This document shows, piece by piece, positions 9,187-18,355 of a stretch of 64,000 nt of DNA. Origin of the DNA: Candidatus Planktophila limnetica (GTDB lineage Bacteria; Actinomycetota; Actinomycetes; Nanopelagicales; Nanopelagicaceae); assembly GCF_002288365.1 (NCBI RefSeq), contig NZ_CP016782.1:310001-374000 (forward strand), given 5' to 3'. The position numbers and the translations under genes are program-made. Position 1 is the stretch's first letter. Every line of letters begins with the position of its first letter. The notes beneath the pieces are model-generated. The model did no database searches, was not told the origin of the DNA, and saw only the letters and a program-made list of their open reading frames with translations.

Positions 9187-9651
9187 TTCTTTGAGAACTT
9201 CTTCGAGCATGTCACCAAGTTCATTGCGCAAGAAATCTCTCGTAGCAACTTCACCTAAAGCATTGCGAAGGCTCGCAAGTTCACGAGTGAGATATTCAGT
9301 ATCTGCAATTGAGCGCTCATTGCGAGCACGATCTTCACTTACTTGAATTCGATCTCGATCTGCTTGGCGATTTTGTGCAAGCAGAATGAGAGGCGCAGCA
9401 TAAGAAGCTTGTAGTGACAAGATCAGAGTTAAAAAGATAAATGGGAAATCGTCAAAGCGAAGATCAACTGGAGCAAAGGCGTTCCACAAAACCCAACTCA
9501 ATACAAAGACAGTCATATATACCAAGAACCCTGCAGTTCCTAGGAAACGTGCAAATCGTTCTGATAAGCGACCAAATGCTTCAGGATCAAAGTTTGGACG
9601 AAGTGTGCGACCTGCCTCACGAGGAGTATCTAAACGGTTGTTGCGTGCCAT
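9151..9651 (-). CDS. DUF1003 membrane protein
   Basis: 166 residues with two predicted membrane helices (about 37-57 and 67-92), followed by a charged, probably coiled-coil tail rich in Arg and Glu. The helix pair with WNAFAP and the AAPLILLAQNRQ segment are typical of DUF1003. Function is unknown. It lies just downstream of the MgtE-N/CBS gene on the same strand (2-base gap), as in mycobacteria, suggesting a shared magnesium- or membrane-related role. Its C-terminal codons overlap the end of mrp. Confidence 0.85.
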   Translation of the reverse strand: MARNNRLDTPREAGRTLRPNFDPEAFGRLSERFARFLGTAGFLVYMTVFVLSWVLWNAFAPVDLRFDDFPFIFLTLILSLQASYAAPLILLAQNRQADRDRIQVSEDRARNERSIADTEYLTRELASLRNALGEVATRDFLRNELGDMLEEVLKELRGNTQPDTEK

Positions 9652-9653
9652 TT

Positions 9654-10961
9654 TTATCTCTCGCTCTCTTCTGTATTGATTAATTCTTCATGCTCTAGAA
9701 CATTTACTGTCTTTGAATTATCACGATGATCATGACGCCAGTTTTCTGGCAACAAGTGATCGAGTACGTCATCAACTGTTACTGCGCCTAACAAACGCTC
9801 GTTTGCATCGACTACTGGCAGCGATAACAAGTTATAACTAGCTAAGTATGACGAAACTTCATTCAGTGATGCTTGGGGATTTAATCCTTGAGTATCAGTA
9901 TCAACCATTGATCCTAAAAGCCTAGATGGGGCCTCGCGCAATAGGCGTTGATAATGTGCAATTCCAATAAATCTGCCAGTAGGAGTTTCTAGTGGAGCAC
10001 GGCAGATAAATACTTGTGAGGCAAGGGCTGGCGAGATTTCACTCTGTCGAACTGCAGCCAGTGCTTCTGCCACAGTGTTATCTGCAGTCATCACAATTGG
10101 TTCTGTTGTCATCATGCCGCCTGCTGTGTAATCCTCGTAATTCATTAAGCGACGAACGTCTTCAGCATCTTCTGGCTCCATTAATTCAAGAAGTGCCTGC
10201 GCGCGCTCTTGCCCAACTTCACGGAGCAAGTCGGCAGCATCATCTGGATCCATTTCACCTAAAACATCGGCGGCGCGTTCACCTTCTAGTTCTGCTAACA
10301 ATTCAACGCGCTCTGCTTCATCCATTTCTTCAAGCACATCTGCCAGACGTTCATCATTGAGTGCACGTGCAACTTCAACGCGACGCTTTGGTGCCAAGTC
10401 GTGCATAACGGTTGCAAGGTCAGCAGCTCGAAGTGTGCTCAGAGTTGCAAGTAAGTTTGCAACCCCTTGGTTGTGTTCAGAAGTTGCAAAGCCTGAAACT
10501 TCTTCCCACGTAACTGTTGAGGTGGCTCCTTTACGGCGCAATCCTGTGCCGCGACGCATGACGTGTACTCGCGTGATGAGCCAATCACCAGTTCGGTTTT
10601 GTTCCATGCCCATATCTTCAACAACAACTTTTTCTCCAGTTTCGACCAGCGAAATGGAGCGATCAAGCATTTCTCCTAGAACTAAAACTTCGCCAGTGCG
10701 AGATTCGAAACGACGCATGTTAAGTAGGCCAGTGATAATTACTGTTCCACTTTCAATTGATGTCACACGTGTAATTGGTACAAAAACTCTACGACGTAGT
10801 GGAACTTCAACTACTAAACCTAAAATTCTTGGTGGTTGATTATTGGCACGCAGGGTCGCCAAAGCATCTCGCACCTTTCCTACTGGATCACCATTTGGAT
10901 CAAAGACCGCGGTACCTGCAAGACGGGCGAGAAATACTCGATTAATCAAGTTTCCGCTCAT
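9654..10961 (-). CDS. MgtE N-terminal domain/CBS domain protein with PRC-barrel, lacking the transporter part
   Basis: 435 residues: an N-terminal PRC-barrel-like region (about 1-170), an MgtE intracellular N domain rich in DVLEEMD, AADVLGEMDPDDAADLL repeats (about 180-285), and two CBS domains (about 290-420). No membrane helices are present, so it is not the full magnesium channel. The architecture is the conserved Rv1232c type and may sense Mg2+ or nucleotides. TACCCT (10968-10973, minus strand) lies six bases before the ATG; the sequence from the -10 to the ATG is identical to that before the gene at 40370. Confidence 0.82.
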   Translation of the reverse strand: MSGNLINRVFLARLAGTAVFDPNGDPVGKVRDALATLRANNQPPRILGLVVEVPLRRRVFVPITRVTSIESGTVIITGLLNMRRFESRTGEVLVLGEMLDRSISLVETGEKVVVEDMGMEQNRTGDWLITRVHVMRRGTGLRRKGATSTVTWEEVSGFATSEHNQGVANLLATLSTLRAADLATVMHDLAPKRRVEVARALNDERLADVLEEMDEAERVELLAELEGERAADVLGEMDPDDAADLLREVGQERAQALLELMEPEDAEDVRRLMNYEDYTAGGMMTTEPIVMTADNTVAEALAAVRQSEISPALASQVFICRAPLETPTGRFIGIAHYQRLLREAPSRLLGSMVDTDTQGLNPQASLNEVSSYLASYNLLSLPVVDANERLLGAVTVDDVLDHLLPENWRHDHRDNSKTVNVLEHEELINTEESER

Positions 10962-11032
10962 GGGCTAAGGGTAACGCGTCAAAGGACCTCGATGCTTTCG
11001 CTTAAATTCTATGAAATAGATACTTTTGCCCT

Positions 11033-11941
11033 ATGCCAGAGCAGAAGTCCCTCATCAATAGTCATACAGCTATGCCTGGCCGCAAAGATTTAATTCGCCT
11101 TGGTATTGGAATTATTGGAATTGGAGTTTCCGGTCCACTCATTGCTCTGAGCACAATGCCTGTCGTTACTTTAATTTTTTGGCGAAATCTTGGAGGGGCC
11201 TTAGTTATTGCTCCATTCGCTTATAAGCATCGCAAGAATCGTGATGCAATGCCATGGGCGGTATTAGGAGGATTCGTTCTGGCTATGCATTTCATCGCAT
11301 TCTTTTTAGCAATGCGCCTGACAACAGTTGCAGCAGGCACAGCACTTGTTGCCCTGCAACCAATATTTGCAGCTTTGTTTCTACGCATCAGAGGTGGACA
11401 TATTCCATCTCGTGCATGGTTAGGAATGGTTGTCAGCTTTTCTGGGGTGCTCTTAATTTCTGGGGTGGATTTAACTATTTCTTTGCGATCATTTGCAGGA
11501 GATGTTGCAGCAATAATTTCTGCAGCCCTTGCAGCAATTTATGTGCTCATTGGATCCAAGGCGCAACAGAGCCTGGAAACCAGCTCGTATACAGCAATTT
11601 GTTATGCAACGTGTGCGTTAACAGCATTGCCGATTATGTTAATTGGTGGATTCAAAATTTGGAACTTTAGTGGCAACGAATGGTGGCTGGTCATTGGCTT
11701 GATAGTTTTTGCTCAATTACTTGGTCATAACATGTTCAACTCTGCTTTAAAGAGAGTTTCACCCGCTGTTGTCTCGCTCATTATTTTCTTTGAAGTTCCC
11801 GTTGCTTCAGTTCTGGCTATTTGGTGGTTAAATCAAACTCCACCTATTGCGATCTTGCCAGGCATTATTTTGATTCTTGGTGGATGCGCATTAGTTGTTT
11901 TGCGTACTCGTCCTTTAAAGGCGGAACTCTTACATGATTGA
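11033..11941 (+). CDS. EamA/DMT-family transporter
   Basis: 302 residues from ATG 11033; a second ATG at 11072 is possible and would remove a hydrophilic 13-residue tail. About ten hydrophobic helices arranged as two EamA repeats are visible. The conserved features (PVVTLIFWRNLGG, then YKHR) fit the drug/metabolite transporter superfamily, but the substrate cannot be inferred. The stop overlaps the PHP gene start by 8 bases, so the two are likely cotranscribed. Confidence 0.85.
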   Translation: MPEQKSLINSHTAMPGRKDLIRLGIGIIGIGVSGPLIALSTMPVVTLIFWRNLGGALVIAPFAYKHRKNRDAMPWAVLGGFVLAMHFIAFFLAMRLTTVAAGTALVALQPIFAALFLRIRGGHIPSRAWLGMVVSFSGVLLISGVDLTISLRSFAGDVAAIISAALAAIYVLIGSKAQQSLETSSYTAICYATCALTALPIMLIGGFKIWNFSGNEWWLVIGLIVFAQLLGHNMFNSALKRVSPAVVSLIIFFEVPVASVLAIWWLNQTPPIAILPGIILILGGCALVVLRTRPLKAELLHD

Positions 11942-12779
11942 TTTACATACACACACAAATTGCAGCGATGGAACCGATTCACCCGCCCAGCTTGTTAATA
12001 AAGCAATCGCAGAAGGATTAACAGTGCTGGCGCTAACAGATCACGACACTACTTCCGGGTGGGAGAGTGCACAAAAGACTCTGCGCGGAGATTTATCACT
12101 AGCACTTGGCGCTGAAATTTCTTGTCTGACAAATGATGGAATTAGTGTGCACATGTTGGGTTTACTCTTCGATGGCGCACATAGTCAGATGCAAGAAATG
12201 CTGGAAAATACCCGAGATGGCCGTATTCCACGAGCACTTAAGATTATTGAATTACTCAATGCTGGCGGGATAAAAATTTCAATAGAAGATGTCGAATCAG
12301 TAAAGCCTGCGGGTGCAACGCTAGGCAGGCCACATATCGCTGATGCACTCGTTAAAAACGGAGTTGTCTCTTCACGAGATGAAGCATTTACAGATTTACT
12401 TCATAACAATTCGCCATATTACGTGGCACATCTTGCGCCCACACCAGAGGATGCAATTTCCATGATTCGAAGTGCTGGTGGAGTTGCAGTAATTGCACAT
12501 CCTTTTGCTTCGCTTCGTGGAAAAGTACTCTCAGCTGCAGATTTTTTGCCACTAAAAATTGCAGGCTTAAACGGCATTGAAGTTAATCATCGAGACCACA
12601 GCAATGATGAGCGCAGCGCTTTGGCAGATATCGCTCGTGAATTGGATTTAGTTATTACTGGTGCAAGTGACTATCACGGAACTGGAAAACTTAATTCATT
12701 AGGCGAAAACCATACCCATCAGGGACAATGGGAACGTCTTGAATCAGAGGCGGATAAGCGAAGGGTCATCAGAGCATGA
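11934..12779 (+). CDS. PHP-domain phosphoesterase (TrpH/RNase AM-like)
   Basis: 281 residues. The metal-binding residues of the PHP fold are present: DLHTHTNCSDG at the N-terminus, LTDHDTTSG, then IAHPFA and a late ASDYHG. The family hydrolyses 3',5'-nucleoside bisphosphates and RNA 5' ends (the E. coli YciV/RNase AM group). Length is normal for the group. It begins inside the last codons of the transporter gene and overlaps the MarC gene by 4 bases, so it sits in a coupled run 11033-14861. Confidence 0.85.
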   Translation: MIDLHTHTNCSDGTDSPAQLVNKAIAEGLTVLALTDHDTTSGWESAQKTLRGDLSLALGAEISCLTNDGISVHMLGLLFDGAHSQMQEMLENTRDGRIPRALKIIELLNAGGIKISIEDVESVKPAGATLGRPHIADALVKNGVVSSRDEAFTDLLHNNSPYYVAHLAPTPEDAISMIRSAGGVAVIAHPFASLRGKVLSAADFLPLKIAGLNGIEVNHRDHSNDERSALADIARELDLVITGASDYHGTGKLNSLGENHTHQGQWERLESEADKRRVIRA

Positions 12780-13393
12780 ACATGGGCGAAATCACCGCCG
12801 TAACATTTGCACTGCAAGCTTTCGTAACTCTCTTTGTCATCATGGATCCACCTGGTGCGACACCAATTTTTCTAGGATTAGTCTCTGATAAATCTCCTGC
12901 CACGCGCCGCAAACTCGCATGGCAAGCAGCAGCGGTTTCATTCGTTGTAATCACCACATTCGCACTCTTTGGTCGCCTTGTACTTTCTTACTTAAATATT
13001 TCACTTGAATCACTTCAAGCAGCAGGGGGTCTTTTGTTGCTAATTGTGTCCCTTGAATTGTTAATGGGCGGACGACCAGGTTCAGAAAATCGCAAATCAA
13101 ATAACATTGCATTAGTTCCCCTGGGCACCCCTTTACTTGCGGGACCAGGTGCAATCGTTGCAACGATGATTTATGTACAAAAAATAGAAAATGTTGGACA
13201 AGGAATTGGACTAGCTGTTGCTGTAATTGCTGTTCACCTTGCGATAGCGATTACTTTGATGGCTTCAACAACCATTCTTAAGGTAATTAAAGATACTGGC
13301 GTAAATCTTGTTGCCAGCATCGCAGGTCTATTACTAGCAGCAATCGCAATTCAAATGATTGCAGATGCAATAAAGGCATTCACTGCAGCATGA
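12776..13393 (+). CDS. MarC-family integral membrane protein
   Basis: 205 residues with six hydrophobic segments. The early motif DPPGATPIFLGL and the later LVPLGTPLLAGPGAI are signature segments of the MarC (UPF0056) family, whose transport role is unproven. Start and stop both overlap neighbouring genes by 4 bases, consistent with a coupled operon with the PHP gene and the MpaB-like gene. Confidence 0.88.
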   Translation: MNMGEITAVTFALQAFVTLFVIMDPPGATPIFLGLVSDKSPATRRKLAWQAAAVSFVVITTFALFGRLVLSYLNISLESLQAAGGLLLLIVSLELLMGGRPGSENRKSNNIALVPLGTPLLAGPGAIVATMIYVQKIENVGQGIGLAVAVIAVHLAIAITLMASTTILKVIKDTGVNLVASIAGLLLAAIAIQMIADAIKAFTAA

Positions 13394-14178
13394 GTTCAGA
13401 ATTTGGCTTGTTTTCACCCCAGAGCGTTGTATGGAAAATTCACAGTGATCCATCAATGGTTGTTGGCGGAATCAGAGCACTCTTACAGCAAGCGTTGCAT
13501 CCCGTTGCCATGGATGGCGTAGCGAAGAACTCAAATTTTCGTGAAGATACTTGGGGTAGATTGCAACGAACCGGAGATTACGTTGCAACATTGAGTTTTG
13601 CTCCACGCAAAGACGCAGAAGCCCTTGCAGCAAGAGTGCGTTCTGTTCATACAAAATTAGGCCTTGATGATCCACATCTACTTTTGTGGGTGCATATGGC
13701 ACTGGTTGATTCATTCTTAGATGTTGCAATTCGCTCTGGAATGCCATTAGCCCCACAAGATCAAGATCAATACATAAAAGAAATGGTTGATTTTGCTCGT
13801 TTAGTAGGAATTAATCCCGAAACAGTTCCATCAAACAGAGAAGAACTTAAATTATATTTTGAAAATATTGCACCAGAGCTTTATGCCAGTGATGATGCAA
13901 AACGTGTAGCACTATTTCTCACCTTTCCTCCGATGCCAAATACCATTCGATTTGCGACTCCAGCAGCACCTGCGTGGGCATCTCTCAGCGCTTTGGCAAC
14001 AGCAGCTCTTCCACTATGGGCTCGCAAACTTTATGCAATTCCATCGTTACCAGGCCAAGATGTACTTACAAATGCTGCGCTAACTGCAACTCGTTCAACG
14101 CTAAAACTCGTACCCGAAAACATTTTTCAGCCACCTATTCTCAAGCAAGCCCTCATTAGGTGGGGGGTTGCTTCATGA
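13390..14178 (+). CDS. Oxygenase MpaB family protein (DUF2236)
   Basis: 262 residues. GGIRALLQQALHP and the LLWVHMALVDSFL helix belong to the DUF2236/MpaB-like family, which includes heme-binding latex-clearing and ER-bound oxygenases. A histidine in the HPVAMDGVA region and another in WVHMALV could be ligands; this is inferred. No signal peptide is seen, so the protein is probably cytoplasmic or peripheral. It overlaps MarC and the ParA-like gene by 4 bases each. Confidence 0.78.
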   Translation: MSSEFGLFSPQSVVWKIHSDPSMVVGGIRALLQQALHPVAMDGVAKNSNFREDTWGRLQRTGDYVATLSFAPRKDAEALAARVRSVHTKLGLDDPHLLLWVHMALVDSFLDVAIRSGMPLAPQDQDQYIKEMVDFARLVGINPETVPSNREELKLYFENIAPELYASDDAKRVALFLTFPPMPNTIRFATPAAPAWASLSALATAALPLWARKLYAIPSLPGQDVLTNAALTATRSTLKLVPENIFQPPILKQALIRWGVAS

Positions 14179-14861
14179 TTTCAGTTATTGCCGTAGCTAA
14201 CATTTCTGGTGGAACCTATAAGAGCACGACTGCGCACTCACTCGCAGTTGCAAGTGTTGAATACGGAAAGAAAGTCTTGTTAATTGATTTAGATCCCAGG
14301 TCAGAATTAACCTTTGTTTTAGGTTATGAAAAAGCAAGAGAAACAATCACTGATTTGCTACAAGGCAAAACGCTTTCACAGAGCAATGACATCACAACTG
14401 CTGAAAGATTTGATTTCATTGGCGCAGACTCAAGACTCGCCTCATTTAATGACACGAAAGCGCTTAAAATATTTTTGACTTCTTTAGCAGTTAGCTACGA
14501 TGTTGTAATCATTGACACACCAGCTCAGATTGATTCACGGCTGGCTATGGCACTCGTTGCCGCAGATGCTTTGGTTGTTCCAACAAGTGCATCGATTCAC
14601 AGTCTGCGCGGAGCAATTAGTACTTTAAAAGTTGATTCTGCAGCTAAAAAATTCATACTTGCCATTGATGGATTTGGAGCAGATCAGGCAAAACTCTTTG
14701 AAAATGCCATCTTGCTTGATGCACACATTCCAATTGCATCAGATATTGATGCAGCCACTTCGCAAAAGCGCAGCGTGCTTTCTACAGATAAGAGTTCAGA
14801 TTTTGCTGAAGCGTACCGAGAAGCGGCATACAGCCTTCTCGAGCACCTTAATCATTTTTAA
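14175..14861 (+). CDS. ParA/MinD-like ATPase with deviant P-loop
   Basis: 228 residues starting at ATG 14175, which overlaps the previous stop (ATGA); an in-frame ATG at 14160 is less likely. The fold is ParA-like: NISGGTYKSTTAHSLA, LLIDLDPRSEL, VVIIDTPAQ. Compared with the canonical KGGVGKTT, the first signature lysine is Ser and the residue before the P-loop lysine is Tyr, while the P-loop lysine stays. It has no ParB partner or plasmid context, so it is an orphan, and its role is unclear. It overlaps the convergent helicase gene by 14 bases. Confidence 0.75.
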   Translation: MISVIAVANISGGTYKSTTAHSLAVASVEYGKKVLLIDLDPRSELTFVLGYEKARETITDLLQGKTLSQSNDITTAERFDFIGADSRLASFNDTKALKIFLTSLAVSYDVVIIDTPAQIDSRLAMALVAADALVVPTSASIHSLRGAISTLKVDSAAKKFILAIDGFGADQAKLFENAILLDAHIPIASDIDAATSQKRSVLSTDKSSDFAEAYREAAYSLLEHLNHF

Positions 14862-16158
14862 ATTTCTTAGTTCGAGTACGTTCACGTTTTTCCGTCATCC
14901 GTTCAACTTTAGGTGGTGCATCAACCTTTACAGTTTTTGCTTTAACCATTCGCCCATTTGAGCCAGCAGGAATTTTCATTACTTCATAGAGATGTTCTGA
15001 AGATGAGTATGTTTCTTCTGGTTCTGGTAAACCAAGCTTGAGAGCCATATCAATCATCTTCCAGCGAGCCAATTCGTCCCAATCAACAAAAGTGACTGCG
15101 ATTCCGTGGGCGCCTGCACGTGCAGTACGTCCAATTCTATGAACGTATGTTTTCTCGTCCTCTGGGCACTGATAATTAATTACGTGAGTAATTCCATCAA
15201 TATCAATTCCGCGCGCCGCAACATCGGTAGCAACAAGCACATCTGTTTTACCCGCCTTGAAGTCATTGAGTGCTTTCTCTCGGGCAGTTTGAGCAAGATC
15301 TCCATGAATGGTCGCAGATCTAAATCCTCGTTCGAGTAGATCATCTGCTGTCTTTTGGCATGTTCGTTTAGTGCGACAAAAAACGATTGTGGGACCACGA
15401 CCATCTGCTTGCAGGATTCGTGCCAACATCTCAATTTTATCCATTGCATGTGCACGATAAACATGCTGCTCAATTTTTGAAACTACAGCGCCTTCATCTT
15501 CATTATCTTGCGTGCGAATGTGAATTGGTTGATTCATAAATCGGCGTGCAAGGCTCAGAATATCTCCAGGCATAGTCGCTGAAAAAAGCATTGTTTGCGA
15601 ACGTTTTGGTGTGCTTGTAAAAATCTTTTCAACATCTGGCAAGAAACCAAGGTCGAGCATCTCATCTGCTTCATCTAAGACAAGTCGTGAAACTTCTTTG
15701 AGTTTAAGGTGTCCTTGGCGATATAGGTCTAATAGTCGTCCAGGAGTGCCAACAACAATTTCGATACCTGCGCTGAGTGAATCTATTTGTGGTTCGAATG
15801 CTCGTCCGCCGTAGACGGCTAACGTTCTAATTCCACGATTATTTGCTAATTCATCAATGTCTTTTGCAACTTGAATACATAGTTCGCGAGTGGGTACAAC
15901 AACTAATACTTGAGGTGCACCTTTATGTTCCAGTCCTTGCCACTCTGAGTCATTTGGTGCGATGACTCGTTCAATCAGAGGGATACCAAATGCAAGTGTT
16001 TTTCCAGTACCAGTTTTGGCTTGGCCAATGACATCACCATCTGCGAGCGCAATTGGTAAAACCATTTCCTGGATGGGAAAAGGCGAAGCAAAACCATGCT
16101 CCTTAAGAGCAGCCTTTGTTTCTTGGCGAAGTGGAAGGTCTTCGAAAGTTAGTGACAC
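14848..16158 (-). CDS. DEAD-box ATP-dependent RNA helicase
   Basis: 436 residues. All core motifs are readable: Q motif (GFASPFPIQ), motif I AKTGTGKT, Ia PTREL, II DEAD, III SAT, V and VI ending HRIGRTARAG. The C-terminus is short and basic (RTRTKKFKND), which suits RNA binding. It belongs to the RhlE-like group that helps ribosome assembly and RNA turnover in the cold. Its neighbours DUF3107, TetR and MoeZ reproduce the Rv3211-Rv3206c order. The stop of the DUF3107 gene abuts its start. Confidence 0.92.
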   Translation of the reverse strand: MSLTFEDLPLRQETKAALKEHGFASPFPIQEMVLPIALADGDVIGQAKTGTGKTLAFGIPLIERVIAPNDSEWQGLEHKGAPQVLVVVPTRELCIQVAKDIDELANNRGIRTLAVYGGRAFEPQIDSLSAGIEIVVGTPGRLLDLYRQGHLKLKEVSRLVLDEADEMLDLGFLPDVEKIFTSTPKRSQTMLFSATMPGDILSLARRFMNQPIHIRTQDNEDEGAVVSKIEQHVYRAHAMDKIEMLARILQADGRGPTIVFCRTKRTCQKTADDLLERGFRSATIHGDLAQTAREKALNDFKAGKTDVLVATDVAARGIDIDGITHVINYQCPEDEKTYVHRIGRTARAGAHGIAVTFVDWDELARWKMIDMALKLGLPEPEETYSSSEHLYEVMKIPAGSNGRMVKAKTVKVDAPPKVERMTEKRERTRTKKFKND

Positions 16159-16416
16159 TTATTGGGCGCCGAAACCGACACGACGATCGGTTTGTTCGCC
16201 AATTTCTACGTAACCAATTTTGTCTGCAGGAACCATCACGACCCGACCGCGAATATCTTCCAGAGTTAAAGCTTCACCTGATTTAAGGGCTGCATTCACA
16301 GCGCCTTGAATTTCGGCAGCTCCGAGTTCGCTCTCAAAATTTAAATCTGAATTTACGTTAGTTACAGAGATTCGAACCTGAACTTTTTTAGCGCTATCGC
16401 TTTTCTTTGTACTCAT
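16159..16416 (-). CDS. DUF3107 family protein
   Basis: 85 residues, rich in charged residues, with the VQVRISV start of the fold, IQGAVNAALKSGEALTLED, and the C-terminal VPADKIGYVEIG segment that define the actinobacterial DUF3107 family (Rv3208A/TB9.4). Function is unknown. It sits between the helicase and TetR gene as in mycobacteria, and no bases separate it from the helicase gene. A TAGGAT hexamer lies eight bases before its ATG on the minus strand. Confidence 0.88.
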   Translation of the reverse strand: MSTKKSDSAKKVQVRISVTNVNSDLNFESELGAAEIQGAVNAALKSGEALTLEDIRGRVVMVPADKIGYVEIGEQTDRRVGFGAQ

Positions 16417-16459
16417 AGTTGCTAATCCTACCGATTAAATACCATGTGGGTTTCCTCAA

Positions 16460-17077
16460 TTATTTGCTGGGAAAGCCTGAAATTCCTCGCCACATGAGAT
16501 TTTCAACTAAATCCACGGCTTGCTGACGGGTTAATTTGCTATCGCGCTCTAGCCAATGACGAGCAGTAACTTGTGCGCTACCGATTAAACCAACGCCTAG
16601 CAACATGGCAACTTCTTTAGGTAGACCGGTATCGAGGGAAATGATCGCACTCACGGCTGCAGCGCAGTCATAAGTCATGCGATTAAGCCTTTCAGCAACT
16701 GAGGGTTCAACACTCATGTCGCTTTCAAAGAGCAGACGAAATGCTTCGCCTTCACTTTCGATGAATCCAAAATAAGCATCGACTGTAGCGCGTACTCGGT
16801 TTGCGTTATCTGGCGTGGATGAAATTGCTTTTTGGATTTCATAAACAAGTGAATCGATATGAAGATCTAAAACTGCTAAATAAAGTTCTAACTTAGATGG
16901 AAAGTGCTGATATAAAACTGGCTTGCTTACTCCCGCACGATCTGCAATTTCATCCATTGCGGCAGAGTGATATCCGGCAGCAGTGAAAACTTCGAGGGCG
17001 GCAGATAGCAAAAGCGCACGGCGTTCATCGCGTGGTAAGCGAGGTTTGTTATCTCGCAGATTGGCTGAAGTACTCAT
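16460..17077 (-). CDS. TetR/AcrR-family transcriptional regulator
   Basis: About 205 residues from ATG 17077 (a GTG at 17080 is an alternative; TACGAT precedes it by five bases). The N-terminal helix-turn-helix follows the TetR pattern, with ALEVFTAAGYHSAAMDEIADRAGVS and LYQHFPSK. The C-terminal half is the ligand-binding domain. The position matches Rv3208, a regulator next to DUF3107. The target operator and ligand are unknown; its own neighbourhood, including moeZ across the divergent gap, is a plausible target. Confidence 0.88.
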   Translation of the reverse strand: MSTSANLRDNKPRLPRDERRALLLSAALEVFTAAGYHSAAMDEIADRAGVSKPVLYQHFPSKLELYLAVLDLHIDSLVYEIQKAISSTPDNANRVRATVDAYFGFIESEGEAFRLLFESDMSVEPSVAERLNRMTYDCAAAVSAIISLDTGLPKEVAMLLGVGLIGSAQVTARHWLERDSKLTRQQAVDLVENLMWRGISGFPSK

Positions 17078-17173
17078 CACGGCTAATCGTAGAGGCAAAA
17101 GCCTTCAAATTGGCAGTGCTCTCCTGAGTACGGCAGAATAAGCGCATTGTCGTACTCCACATTCAGGACGGTT

Positions 17174-18355
17174 ATGAATATCCCACCATTGGTTGATAAA
17201 GGTCGCGCACTCACAGTTGATGAAGTGCGTCGATACAGCCGTCACCTAATAATTCCTGATGTGGCAATGGCAGGCCAGCAACGATTGATGAACGCAAAAG
17301 TACTCTGCGTTGGCGCCGGAGGACTTGGCTCTCCTGCACTTATGTATCTTGCAGCCGCAGGTGTTGGCACACTCGGTATCGTCGAATTCGACACTGTCGA
17401 TGAATCAAATTTACAACGACAAATTATTCATGGACAAAGTGATATTGGAAAGAGCAAGGCAATTTCTGCAAAAGAGAAAATTGCAGAGATCAACCCAAAT
17501 GTGAATGTAATCGTGCATGAGCTTCGCCTAGATACTGACAATGTTATGGAGATATTTTCACAATACGATCTCATCGTTGATGGCACGGACAATTTCGCAA
17601 CCCGTTACTTAGTAAACGATGCATGCGTGTTGTTAAAAAAGCCATATGTATGGGGTTCGATTTATCGCTTCGACGGACAAGCAAGTGTTTTCTGGGCTGA
17701 ATACGGTCCTTGCTACCGTTGTTTATATCCAGAACCACCACCACCTGGCATGGTTCCAAGTTGTGCCGAAGGTGGAGTGCTCGGTGTTCTCTGTGCGTCC
17801 ATTGGATCTATTCAAACCACTGAGGCAATTAAATTAATTGCTGGAATTGGCGAACCACTAATTGGCCAACTAATGATTTATGACGCACTCGAAATGTCAT
17901 ATCGAAAGATTAAAGTGCGCAAAGATCCCAAGTGTCCATTGTGCAGCGACAAACCAACACAAACCACATTGTTGCCAGATTACGAAGCTTTCTGTGGAGT
18001 TCTCTCCGATGCAGCAGAAGTAGCCGTTAAGGATTCGACAATTTCAGTTACCGAACTCAAAGCAAAGATTGATAATAATGACAAGTTCCTACTTATTGAT
18101 GTGCGCGAACCAAGTGAGTTTGAGATAGTGAAAATTCCAGGTGCGGTATTAATTCCTAAGCAGGGTTTCTTAGATGGAAGCGCTCTGGCTGGCTTGCCAC
18201 AAGATAAGCCAATCATTCTGCACTGCAAATCTGGCGTGCGCTCGGCAGAGTGCTTGGCGATCCTTAAGAGTGCTGGATTTGCAGATGCGACACACGTCAG
18301 CGGCGGAGTTGTTGCTTGGGCCAAACAAATTGATACCTCTTTGCCGGTGTACTAA
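17174..18355 (+). CDS. moeZ: Adenylyltransferase/sulfurtransferase MoeZ (MoeB-rhodanese)
   Basis: 393 residues from ATG 17174; the upstream in-frame TTG at 17147 is unlikely. The ThiF/MoeB domain carries GAGGLGSPALMYLAAAG (nucleotide binding) and zinc cysteines in CYRCLYP and CPLCSD. A C-terminal rhodanese domain has the active cysteine in LHCKSGVRS. Such proteins adenylate and sulfurylate the C-terminus of small sulfur carriers (MoaD, ThiS, CysO-like). No carrier gene is in the window. mshB starts immediately after the stop. Confidence 0.9.
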   Translation: MNIPPLVDKGRALTVDEVRRYSRHLIIPDVAMAGQQRLMNAKVLCVGAGGLGSPALMYLAAAGVGTLGIVEFDTVDESNLQRQIIHGQSDIGKSKAISAKEKIAEINPNVNVIVHELRLDTDNVMEIFSQYDLIVDGTDNFATRYLVNDACVLLKKPYVWGSIYRFDGQASVFWAEYGPCYRCLYPEPPPPGMVPSCAEGGVLGVLCASIGSIQTTEAIKLIAGIGEPLIGQLMIYDALEMSYRKIKVRKDPKCPLCSDKPTQTTLLPDYEAFCGVLSDAAEVAVKDSTISVTELKAKIDNNDKFLLIDVREPSEFEIVKIPGAVLIPKQGFLDGSALAGLPQDKPIILHCKSGVRSAECLAILKSAGFADATHVSGGVVAWAKQIDTSLPVY

